DNA of 32,090 nt from Cytophagales bacterium (GTDB lineage: Bacteria > Bacteroidota > Bacteroidia > Cytophagales > Spirosomataceae). The DNA lies in assembly GCA_013298125.1 (NCBI GenBank), contig JAAFJP010000050.1, positions 1 to 32,090 on the forward strand, given 5' to 3'. Below are positions 5,915 through 13,037 of the stretch, piece by piece (position 1 is the stretch's first letter; the number at the start of each line of letters is the position of its first letter). A model generated the notes under the pieces. The model ran no database searches and was not told the DNA's origin. It was given only the letters and a program-made list of their open reading frames with translations. The translations under genes and the position numbers were made by a program.

Positions 5915-8034
5915 TCGAATAATAACCAGTGCAATCCGAAATTGAAGGTTCGTCCCATTCCTGCAAAACCTGGCGAGGTATAATAACCGCTACCAACAAG
6001 ACCTTGGTTTACATGGGCAAATTTAAAGTATAATCTCACCCTGTTTATTCGCATATCGGCAAATACATCCGCTTGTATATACCCCTCAACACTTTGTGCG
6101 TCTTGTGTTTTTTGCAAATAAAATTGCTGAATGGCAGGCATATAAGCGTTTGCCTGATAAGCTGATTTGTAATGAATATCAATGCCCGCTTGGATATAGA
6201 GTTTTTTCTTGTATAATAAATCGTAGGCAATTCTTGAATTAAAAAAGACAGGAGGCAAACGAATTAAATTATTAGCATCAGTTTTTTCAGTTAAGTAAAT
6301 TTGATTTGTCGTTGAGAGCCTTCCTTTTTTGAAATCAAATCCTAAACCTAATCTATAAATCTTAATATCGCTGTTTGTTTGGCGAACGTAACATAAAGAA
6401 TCATAGTAAATATAACTCGATATATTAGTCAAATCAATACTTGGACGGAGCGTTAATTGTTTGATTTTCAAAGTTGTATATCCAAAAATGTTAATGGTTT
6501 TTACATTTCGCAAAAAATTAGTTGCCGAAGGTTCGGTTGAATTCTTCCATCTAAAACCATTATTATAAGTTAGTTGCTGAACCAAAGTTGGAGCGTTTGA
6601 GATATATTCTCCTCCAATGTTTAACCATTTTCCTTGAAACTCTCCCTTAAATTTGAAATCATCTTTTCCCAACGAATATTCAACTTCTCCAAAAGCTCTC
6701 GTGCTATCTTTAAAATATTGATTTAGCCAAAGTCCTAAAAAGTTTTCATTGATTCCAGTTTTTGAATACTCACGATTTAATGGATTCGTAAAACTAAAAA
6801 ATCTATTTCTCAGATGTAAGCGATAATTAAAACCTTCGTAAAAACCTTTCAATCCTGATTTTACTTCAAAATTGGAGAATTGACTTTCGTTATACAGTGA
6901 ATCTAAAGCTAATTTATCACTTGCCCCGAGTTGATTAATCAAGACAGCATCACCTTTAAAATTGAATTTATCTACGCCTCCACTTTGCTTGTAAGCATAC
7001 GGGTAAAAACCATTTTGCCATCCCGTTGAAAAATCTTTATCAATGTATTGTACTCTACGAGTCTGATAATCAATTACTTGATAAATTTGAAAGGCTTTAT
7101 ACCCTACGTATTCGTGATAAATATGAAGATTATAAGATTTATCACGAGTTGAAGCATTCGCCAATATGGGAGTGTTATTTCCTTGTGAAAGCAATTCATT
7201 ATACGAAATTAATCGTGGTTTTCCAGAAAATGGGTCAGCTATTTCACTTCTGACTACCCCACCTTGATCATTTGAATTGTGGTCAGATAAATTCAAATAT
7301 GTCAACAGGGAATATTTTTTATTTTTTGTCTGATAGTTGGAGTGAATCATAAAATCCCAGTGACTGATGGCGGTATTATCACCTGTTGTGGTTCTGTCAA
7401 TGAGTTGTTTATTGGCTGCAATCCTCTGGACGTTGATTCCGATATTCCAAAGTGAATCAATATTTCTACTCAGTTCAAACTGCAATAAGTCCTGGTCATT
7501 GCCTCCAGGAGCATAAATAATATTCGAGAAAGGGGATTTTGTGTTGTAATAACGTACCTGGGAAGGTTTGAAAGTATAAAGTGTGAAGGCATCATAGCCC
7601 ATAAGTGTACCAATTTGTTCGGGAGCTTTATAGAAAACTGGACGAATTGCTGTTCCGATATTCCCTAAATCTTGGTAGAGATTTTTATTACGTTGGACAA
7701 AATTAAAATTATGAATACCGTCCATCGTAGTATCAATATTATAAAGTCGCTTACGATTATTAAAAACGTCTTCTTCTAAAAAATACTTCGTCGAGGTTGG
7801 TCCATAGATGACTTTGGTGGAATCATCAAGCCCGATTCGGTCATTTGGGCTTTTCTTTTTTGTGTCTTGCGGATTTCTTTGAGGAAAACCCGTTTGATTA
7901 TTCCCGTTTGGAAACCCTGACGTAGGAAAACCAGTTCCTCCGCCTTGCTGAGGGATATTCGTAGGAAATTGGGCTTTCAAAGTGGCTGAAAACAAAATTC
8001 CAATCGTGGTAAGGATATATATACTTAATTTCAC
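5911..8034 (-). CDS. Putative outer-membrane porin (Porin_10-like)
   Basis: A 707-residue protein with a signal peptide (residues 1-21, ending TLKA|Q). A Gly/Pro/Asn/Gln-rich linker (about 22-60) and a Lys-rich stretch follow. From about residue 75 there are alternating hydrophobic/polar strands rich in Tyr, Phe, Asn and Asp, as in a large beta-barrel. The segment TSTKYFLEEDVFNNRKRLYN followed by FVQRN.YQDLGNIGTAIRPV is characteristic of the Bacteroidota 'putative porin' family (Porin_10). The C-terminus ends in an aromatic-rich strand (FNFGLHWLLFD), as expected for BAM-dependent assembly. The start is GTG (8032-8034), with the signal peptide beginning directly after it and no suitable ATG nearby. 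The substrate is unknown. Tail-to-tail overlap with the deaminase-like gene excludes an intergenic terminator there. Confidence 0.82.
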   Translation of the reverse strand: MKLSIYILTTIGILFSATLKAQFPTNIPQQGGGTGFPTSGFPNGNNQTGFPQRNPQDTKKKSPNDRIGLDDSTKVIYGPTSTKYFLEEDVFNNRKRLYNIDTTMDGIHNFNFVQRNKNLYQDLGNIGTAIRPVFYKAPEQIGTLMGYDAFTLYTFKPSQVRYYNTKSPFSNIIYAPGGNDQDLLQFELSRNIDSLWNIGINVQRIAANKQLIDRTTTGDNTAISHWDFMIHSNYQTKNKKYSLLTYLNLSDHNSNDQGGVVRSEIADPFSGKPRLISYNELLSQGNNTPILANASTRDKSYNLHIYHEYVGYKAFQIYQVIDYQTRRVQYIDKDFSTGWQNGFYPYAYKQSGGVDKFNFKGDAVLINQLGASDKLALDSLYNESQFSNFEVKSGLKGFYEGFNYRLHLRNRFFSFTNPLNREYSKTGINENFLGLWLNQYFKDSTRAFGEVEYSLGKDDFKFKGEFQGKWLNIGGEYISNAPTLVQQLTYNNGFRWKNSTEPSATNFLRNVKTINIFGYTTLKIKQLTLRPSIDLTNISSYIYYDSLCYVRQTNSDIKIYRLGLGFDFKKGRLSTTNQIYLTEKTDANNLIRLPPVFFNSRIAYDLLYKKKLYIQAGIDIHYKSAYQANAYMPAIQQFYLQKTQDAQSVEGYIQADVFADMRINRVRLYFKFAHVNQGLVGSGYYTSPGFAGMGRTFNFGLHWLLFD

Positions 8035-8134
8035 ACTACAAATTTAGGCAAAAAAGGTGAAAGAGGTTGAAAACTAAATTTGTAAAAAGTTAAAGAACGT
8101 TAAAAATAAAAATTGATAAAAATGGTTCAGGTAA

Positions 8135-9490
8135 TCACTTCTTCCCACTTTTCTTTCCCTCCTCAACCGAGATAATTTTCATATATTGCTCAATATCCAA
8201 CTTCTTATTTGCCAATATCTTTTTGTCTTTATCCAACAACAAAAGATTAGGATAAACTGTCGTATTAAAATTATTGGAAAAATCAGTCATAGTATAAGAA
8301 TCATAGACATTTATGAATGGTTTTGTCTTGAATTCCCTCACAAAATTCAACCATTTTTTCTTATCTCTCGTACCACAAGCCATATATACTTTTAGACCTT
8401 TTACCGCTAATTTTGGATATTCTTCCAAGAGCTTTTTAGTCGTTTCTTGGCAATGATGACACTCTGGGTCGTATATCATCACGAGTGTATAATCTGCCTT
8501 CACGCCATACAGAGGTGTATAAATATCCAAAGTGTCAGTCATATCCATATTCAAAATCTTCTTGCCAAGCATCACAGGTTTCATCTTTGTTACATATTCT
8601 TTATTTCTACGAATAGACGAAGTGTCCCAACCAGAATCAGGGTCGTTGATAATGTATTTTTCAGCTACGTGGATGTACACATTCTCACGCCCCATGATTT
8701 CGGCGGCAATGAATTTTTGAGCAAATTTTCCTACCACATATTTCCGTAAATCTGATTTTAAGGGCGTTTGTTTGATGATATTTTCTGCAATTTGGATGAT
8801 GGTATCGGACTCAAAATAACTGATATTTTTTAAGTACATATCCATACGCTTACCAACAAACGGCGTGCGTAACATACGATCATCCGAGAGGGCTATATTG
8901 TCCCAATAATGCTTAAAATAATAGTTTGATTGGGCAATGGTATCTTGCAAAGTGGGCTTTGCAGGTAGTGGAGGTACTTCTATATCTACACCTGCCCTCA
9001 GAATATTACTCGTAAAAGTGCCTGCATGGGCTTTAGTATAGTCTTTTTGAAATTGCTCTAATTCACCATAAATTTGTTGTTTCTGAGCGGGTGTTGCTCC
9101 TTTTAATTTTTGAGCTTTTGCATTAGCTTGACTCACAAAATCTTGAAATAATTTTGCTTCAACCGAACCTGTAATTTTGAGATGATTGGTGTAATCAGAC
9201 GTATCGGTTTCCATCGAAAAATTTTGGTCATTAATCACCACGTCGAAGATTCTACTTCTACCCATTGCTACTACATAAAAACCCAAAGGCAATTTCTTCT
9301 TTCCTTCAAAAACCGCCACACCCGAAGCATTTACCTTGGCAGTATCTTGCGAAAGAAAAGTATCTTCATAGTGATGAACTAAATAAAGCGTAGAATCTCG
9401 TAAACCTTTGATTTTTAGTTCGATACGATGCTGGGAAAAAAGATTTTGACTAATAAAAAGTAAACAAATTAGGGTGATAATATTTTTCAT
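8135..9490 (-). CDS. Thioredoxin-fold envelope protein (DUF4369/DUF5106-like)
   Basis: A 451-residue protein with signal peptide MKNIITLICLLFISQNLFS|Q. An N-terminal beta-rich region (about 20-110: LKIKGLRDSTLYLVHHYED...) resembles DUF4369. A helical middle region (about 120-300) resembles DUF5106. The C-terminal thioredoxin domain carries C344-H-H-C347 in YDPECHHCQ and the cis-Pro segment VYPNLLLLD (P414). In Bacteroidota such proteins are periplasmic or membrane-associated thiol-disulfide oxidoreductases of the TlpA/ResA type. CHHC is an unusual dipeptide between the redox cysteines. It stands alone, separated from the porin start by about 100 bases that hold no feature. The redox partner is unknown. 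Confidence 0.8.
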   Translation of the reverse strand: MKNIITLICLLFISQNLFSQHRIELKIKGLRDSTLYLVHHYEDTFLSQDTAKVNASGVAVFEGKKKLPLGFYVVAMGRSRIFDVVINDQNFSMETDTSDYTNHLKITGSVEAKLFQDFVSQANAKAQKLKGATPAQKQQIYGELEQFQKDYTKAHAGTFTSNILRAGVDIEVPPLPAKPTLQDTIAQSNYYFKHYWDNIALSDDRMLRTPFVGKRMDMYLKNISYFESDTIIQIAENIIKQTPLKSDLRKYVVGKFAQKFIAAEIMGRENVYIHVAEKYIINDPDSGWDTSSIRRNKEYVTKMKPVMLGKKILNMDMTDTLDIYTPLYGVKADYTLVMIYDPECHHCQETTKKLLEEYPKLAVKGLKVYMACGTRDKKKWLNFVREFKTKPFINVYDSYTMTDFSNNFNTTVYPNLLLLDKDKKILANKKLDIEQYMKIISVEEGKKSGKK

Positions 9491-9601
9491 TTTTGAATTT
9501 TCTTGGACAAATTTGGGTTTTTTATCAAACGAAATTAAGAAGAAAATAGTCGAAAAATAAACTCTTCTTGGGGTTTAACAATCATTAACAAATTCAGAAA
9601 G

Positions 9602-9632
9602 ATTGTAAACTTCTTAAAAAGGTTTATTTTTG
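9602..9632 (+). promoter_or_regulatory. Candidate promoter of the TetR-family gene
   Basis: TATTTTTG at 9625-9632 matches TAnnTTTG. ATTG at 9602-9605 lies 19 bases upstream of it, close to the Bacteroidota -33 TTTG element. Transcription would start near 9640, placing the 9661-9728 hairpin in the leader. Confidence 0.5.
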
Positions 9633-9660
9633 TAAATATGGTATTTATTTACTGTCAAAT

Positions 9661-9728
9661 ACTGTAGCTCGAAGTGGCACTTCGAGACATTTCATAGACC
9701 CTCTCGAAGTGCCACTTCGAGCTACAGT
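9661..9728. repeat. Perfect 26-bp inverted repeat upstream of the TetR-family gene
   Basis: The arms 9661-9686 and 9703-9728 are exact reverse complements around a 16-base loop (ACATTTCATAGACCCT). Each arm contains a smaller dyad, CGAAGTGGCACTTCG. The right arm ends 5 bases before the ATG at 9734. It could be an inserted palindromic element, an autoregulatory operator, or both. The GC content is higher than in the flanks. Confidence 0.85.
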
Positions 9729-9733
9729 AAGTA

Positions 9734-10300
9734 ATGCCAATTCAAAAAGTAACCAGAGAGGAAATTCTCACGAAATCATTAGAAGTATTCCGTCATAGGG
9801 GGTATCACAATACTTCTATGAACGACCTCGCCAATGCCGTAGGATTGTTGAAAGGCAGTTTTTACCATTATTTTGACAGTAAAGAAACCTTGATGAAAGA
9901 AGTCTTGTCGAGTATAAATATCTTCTTGAAAGCCCAAGTTTTTCCGATTGCTTATGACACTACTTTGCCCATTGAGGAAAGAATGGAAACGATGTTGAAG
10001 AGGTTTTCAAAAACAGTTTTTAGTAAAGATGGAGGCTGCATCGTAGGAAATACCATTTTAGAAACAGTCAATCTTTATCCTCAATTCAAAGAAATTCTCC
10101 AAGAAATCATTACAGGTTGGATGGACGCTCTTACGTATATGTACGAGCAAACACATAGCTCCGAACACGCTATAAAACTTGCGGAACAAACTATCATGGA
10201 ATACGAAGGAGCAATTATGATGTCGAAACTATACGGCAAAAGTCATTTTTATAAGGATTGTTATATTAGAACGTTGGAGCGGTTAACGGTACACGGTTAA
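9734..10300 (+). CDS. TetR/AcrR-family transcriptional regulator
   Basis: This 188-residue protein has the N-terminal TetR helix-turn-helix: VTREEILTKSLEVFRHRGYH, then TSMNDLANAVGLLKGSFYHY and FDSKETLMKEVL (about 5-58). The ligand-binding half has the pattern of the TetR_C group (GGCIVGNTILE about 95-105, then helical). A dimeric cytosolic repressor is expected; the inducer is unknown. The last codons (RLTVHG) and the TAA stop are encoded by the first bases of a CGGTTAACGGTACAC repeat, so the natural C-terminus may have been replaced by repeat sequence. The neighbour 10486-10905 is a plausible but unproven target, because the hairpin at 10280-10395 separates them. The palindrome 5 bases before its ATG could be its own operator. 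Confidence 0.88.
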   Translation: MPIQKVTREEILTKSLEVFRHRGYHNTSMNDLANAVGLLKGSFYHYFDSKETLMKEVLSSINIFLKAQVFPIAYDTTLPIEERMETMLKRFSKTVFSKDGGCIVGNTILETVNLYPQFKEILQEIITGWMDALTYMYEQTHSSEHAIKLAEQTIMEYEGAIMMSKLYGKSHFYKDCYIRTLERLTVHG

Positions 10301-10395
10301 CGGTACACGGTTTAGACAAGATATTCTTTATCAAAAATATTTACCTTTTTCCGTTCACCATGAACCGTTTACCCTTCACCGAAAAAATACCGTTT
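10280..10395. repeat. CGGTTAACGGTACAC-family inverted repeat 1
   Basis: The left arm (about 10280-10313) carries two tandem copies of the 15-mer CGGTTAACGGTACAC. The right arm (about 10350-10396) carries complementary words such as CCGTTCACC, ACCGTTTACCC and ACCGTTTACT. The left arm supplies the end of the TetR-family gene. The same family recurs at 10909-11037, so the small membrane-protein gene is bracketed by two such pairs. Confidence 0.75.
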
Positions 10396-10485
10396 ACTCA
10401 ATCTTAGATTAAATCCTTGATAATGAGACAGTTTATGTACAAATTGTATAATAAAAATCAATTTTTCACATAAACCCACAAAATC

Positions 10486-10905
10486 ATGGAAAACAATACC
10501 CTTCCACTCGAAGCAGAGCTAGAACCAATCTTTACTAAACAATTACCCTCATTTCCCGATAATGTCAAAGATTTATTAGTCAAAATTGCTCCATTTTTAG
10601 CGATAATTGGCGTTGTTTTTGGCGTTTTGGGCGTTGGAGTTACAGCATTATTATCACCTTTCGCATGGTTCTCAGGCAGTTTAATTTATGGAATTGGAAT
10701 GGTTTTTTTAGTAGTAATGGTAGCTTTGGAAGGTTTGGCTATTCCAGGACTGTTTGCTCAAAAGAAAGATGGTTGGAAATATATGTACTATGCTCAATTT
10801 GTGAGTGTGATATATAGCCTTTGCATGGGAAGTTGGATTGGTGGGATTTTAAGTGCGTTTATTGGATTTTGGATTTTGTTTCAGGTTAAAGAGAAATATA
10901 ACTAA
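10486..10905 (+). CDS. Small conserved-type membrane protein of unknown function
   Basis: This is a 139-residue protein. A soluble N-terminal stretch (1-33) ends in LPSFPDNVKDLLVKIAPF. Predicted membrane segments lie at about 35-55, 60-88 (with a Gly/Phe-rich turn) and 105-134, and the C-terminus is FWILFQVKEKYN. The arrangement 'helix, PW/PF at the first membrane entry, basic QKKDGWKYMYY loop, LFQVK end' resembles a widespread family of small uncharacterised membrane proteins, recalled from memory. No catalytic motif is visible. It is bracketed by two pairs of CGGTTYACGG-type repeats (10280-10395 and 10909-11037) and followed by a strong terminator, so it is an isolated unit. Function is not assigned. 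Confidence 0.7.
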   Translation: MENNTLPLEAELEPIFTKQLPSFPDNVKDLLVKIAPFLAIIGVVFGVLGVGVTALLSPFAWFSGSLIYGIGMVFLVVMVALEGLAIPGLFAQKKDGWKYMYYAQFVSVIYSLCMGSWIGGILSAFIGFWILFQVKEKYN

Positions 10906-10908
10906 AAG

Positions 10909-11037
10909 CGGTTCACGGTGTACGGTCAAGGGTAAACGGTTCATAAAAAAGGGTTGAAACTTAAACGCTTCAACCCTTTCTATTGATTTGAATCTTATAT
11001 CTAAAACCGTTTACCTTTAACCGTTTACCCTTCACCG
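10909..11037. repeat. CGGTTCACGG-family inverted repeat 2
   Basis: The left arm (about 10909-10942) has CGGTTCACGGTGTACGG and GGGTAAACGG words. The right arm (about 11004-11037) has AAACCGTTTACC, ACCGTTTACCC and TTCACCG. The pair encloses the terminator 10948-10979. The right arm contains the TGA of the lolC/E-like gene (11032-11034). Confidence 0.75.
10948..10979. terminator. Bidirectional terminator between the small membrane gene and the permease gene
   Basis: AAAGGGTTGAA and TTCAACCCTTT form a perfect 11-bp stem with a 10-base loop. A-rich sequence precedes it and T-containing sequence follows. It sits between two convergent genes, so it can serve both. Confidence 0.75.
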
Positions 11038-12246
11038 TTGCACAGCCGCCTTTTTTGCAGGAAAATAAGAGGCAATCATTGTGATAATAACCACGACCAA
11101 AGCCGTAAAAAAGAAGTCCCAGAATTGCATTTTTACAGGATAAGCATCAATTAAAGCTCCCACAATTCCCATCGAAACTAAGCCGTAGGTTTGTTGTAAC
11201 CAACAAAGCGTAAAGCCTAAAATCAAGCCTACAATTGCCCCTGAAAAAGCTACTATTGCTCCTTCTGAAAGGAAAATCCTCTGAATCATCCCACGATTTG
11301 CCCCGATGGCGTACAAGGTTTTGACATCTTCTTTTTTCTCAATGGCTAACATCGAAAGCGAAAAGAAAATATTAAAACTGGCAATACCGATGATGAATGT
11401 CAAGGTCAAGAACACAAATAACTTCTCAATCTTAATTGCTCTTAACAAACTGGCGTGTTGTTGGTCTTGATTTTGAATTGTAAAATTTTCTCCAAGTTTT
11501 TCCTTTACTTCTTCTTGAATCTGATTAATTCGCTCACTATCAGATACTTGTATCTCTAAGGAAGTACGCTCATCGTTATAATCAAAAAGGTTTTGAGCAA
11601 AAGTTAGAGGAACAAAAATATAGTGGTCGTCGTATTGTTGCTCAATCGCAAATACGCCAGATGGAATCAAACTCATCTTATTGAAGGCATCGCTCGATGT
11701 GAAATCAATGGTTTTGGAATTGGTGTTTCGTGGATACCAAGTTTCCAAGGGCGTAAAAAAAGCATCGACATCAACTCCCAATGTGATTGCCACGCCTGAA
11801 CCTACGATGGCATGACTAATCCCATCAGCTTTCAATAGCATTTTGCCATCAATAATAGTTTTTTTGAGTCGGTCTTGTTTTAGGAAATTATCATCAACGC
11901 CTTTCAACGTAACAACCGTTTGAGCATCCCGATACCTAACAATTACATTCTCTTCAATTACTTGGTTGATACTTTTTACACCATCAATTTTACTAATTTT
12001 TTGTAAAAAAGAAGGTGGACAATCAAATCGTTTTCCTTTGACAGGACTGATTTTGAGGTCTGCATCAAAACTTTTAAAAAGACTTCTCTGAAAATCCTCT
12101 AAACCATTAAAAACAGACAATACCACTACCAAAGCCATCGTACCAACTCCCACCCCCAACATCGAAATGATGGAAATAAGCGAAATAAACGATGTTTTCT
12201 TTCGTGCGAAAAAATATCTTTTGGCTATGTAAAATGGGAAATTCAT
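11032..12246 (-). CDS. LolC/LolE-like FtsX-family ABC transporter permease
   Basis: A 404-residue permease. An N-terminal cytoplasmic/TM1 segment (FYIAKRYFFARKKTSFISLI, SIISMLGVGVGTMALVVVLS; about 5-46) precedes a large MacB_PCD-type periplasmic domain (about 50-260). Three C-terminal TM helices form the FtsX domain (about 270-400), including the EKKEDVKTLYAIGANRGMIQ coupling segment. The family (LolCE/FtsX/MacB) uses a separate ATPase to extract or move lipoproteins or other substrates. No ATPase gene is adjacent. Its ATG overlaps the rbfA stop by 4 bases (ATGA), so the two are co-translated. The protein ends SYFPAKKAAVQR directly at a TGA supplied by a repeat arm. Relatives usually continue for several more residues after PAxKAAxLxP, suggesting a short C-terminal truncation. 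Confidence 0.87.
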   Translation of the reverse strand: MNFPFYIAKRYFFARKKTSFISLISIISMLGVGVGTMALVVVLSVFNGLEDFQRSLFKSFDADLKISPVKGKRFDCPPSFLQKISKIDGVKSINQVIEENVIVRYRDAQTVVTLKGVDDNFLKQDRLKKTIIDGKMLLKADGISHAIVGSGVAITLGVDVDAFFTPLETWYPRNTNSKTIDFTSSDAFNKMSLIPSGVFAIEQQYDDHYIFVPLTFAQNLFDYNDERTSLEIQVSDSERINQIQEEVKEKLGENFTIQNQDQQHASLLRAIKIEKLFVFLTLTFIIGIASFNIFFSLSMLAIEKKEDVKTLYAIGANRGMIQRIFLSEGAIVAFSGAIVGLILGFTLCWLQQTYGLVSMGIVGALIDAYPVKMQFWDFFFTALVVVIITMIASYFPAKKAAVQR

Positions 12247-12623
12247 AGTTCAATCTCTTCTCCTTCTTTCAACGGTGGAATATCCAACTGTGAAAATACG
12301 GCATCCATGTGGGCAGCGTATTCGGCGGTATCGTCGATGAAAAATTCAAGGTTCGGAACGATTCTGACTTGATTTTTAATCTTATTCCCTAAAATACCCC
12401 TAATTAATTTCGTCTTTTCACGAATATCCTGCAAAAGCCCTTGCTTATCGTTGGTGAGCATAAAACTCAAATACGCACGTGCAATGGATAAATCGGGAGT
12501 CATTTTAACGTCTGTTATTGTTACAAAAGCATTTCCGAAGGTACTTCGCATATCTTTTTGAAAAATCTCGCTCAAATCTTGCTGAATTAATTTGCCGAAT
12601 TGTTGTTGTCTTTTAGATTCCAT
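12243..12623 (-). CDS. rbfA: Ribosome-binding factor A
   Basis: This 126-residue protein matches RbfA, the 30S maturation factor that binds near helix 1 of 16S rRNA. It has the family's N-terminal RxxQxxxxIQxDLSEIFQ helix (about 5-22), the ITDVKMTPDLSIARAYLSF segment (about 36-54) and the LGNKIKNQVRIVPNLEFFID KH-like segment (about 77-97) with the characteristic R-x-x-P-x-L-x-F-x-x-D. An acidic C-terminal tail follows. It is the first gene of a two-gene unit with the lolC/E-like permease. A 35-base repeat arm identical to the one in front of miaE begins 21 bases upstream of its ATG. Confidence 0.95.
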   Translation of the reverse strand: MESKRQQQFGKLIQQDLSEIFQKDMRSTFGNAFVTITDVKMTPDLSIARAYLSFMLTNDKQGLLQDIREKTKLIRGILGNKIKNQVRIVPNLEFFIDDTAEYAAHMDAVFSQLDIPPLKEGEEIEL

Positions 12624-12644
12624 GTTGTTGTATAGAATTGGTAT

Positions 12645-12679
12645 AAGTAGTGATTAGTAAATAGTGATTGGTGATTAGA
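12645..12679. repeat. GTGATTAGTAAATAGTGATT repeat, unpaired third copy
   Basis: All 35 bases are identical to 4926-4960, and it has the same position and orientation relative to the downstream gene (rbfA). No inverted partner is visible nearby. Confidence 0.85.
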
Positions 12680-12765
12680 ATTGTAAACACCTGATTATCA
12701 ATTATTTACAATAAATCAAGGCGATAATTAAATTGTATTAATTACCTAAATCTTCAATACCCTTC

Positions 12766-12773
12766 TATATTTG
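12766..12773 (+). promoter_or_regulatory. Candidate -7 box for the 13038 membrane-protein gene
   Basis: TATATTTG matches TAnnTTTG exactly. It lies about 265 bases before the gene, with the 12823-12965 inverted repeat in the presumed leader. No good -33 element was found, so this is tentative. Confidence 0.35.
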
Positions 12774-12822
12774 TATAATTTATATGCAAATTTCGGAATA
12801 ATTTTCTGAAACATATCATATT

Positions 12823-12965
12823 AGTATAAAGTAGGCAGTAAATATAGTTTGCAGTAGGCAGTCAATCCAGTTTGAAGTAAATAGTGAAATTTTATGTTTT
12901 TTAAAGTTTTTTATACTACAAACTGCCTACTGCCAACCATCTACTGCCTACTGTTCACTACTTCT
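12823..12965. repeat. GTAGGCAGT-family inverted repeat in the leader of the 13038 gene
   Basis: The left arm (about 12823-12886) repeats AGTAGGCAGT/AGTTTGCAGTAGGCAGT words. The right arm (about 12912-12965) carries ACTGCCTACTG words twice, plus TTCACTACTTCTG complementary to the left arm's AAGTAAATAGTG end. Arms are imperfect and separated by about 25 AT-rich bases. With 12645-12679, this accounts for most of the 414-base gap between rbfA and the next gene. Confidence 0.75.
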
Positions 12966-13037
12966 GTTTGCTAATTAGAGATATTATTACCAATATTGTT
13001 ATAAAAGTGTCATTCAGCCCAAAGACATCCACAAAAT

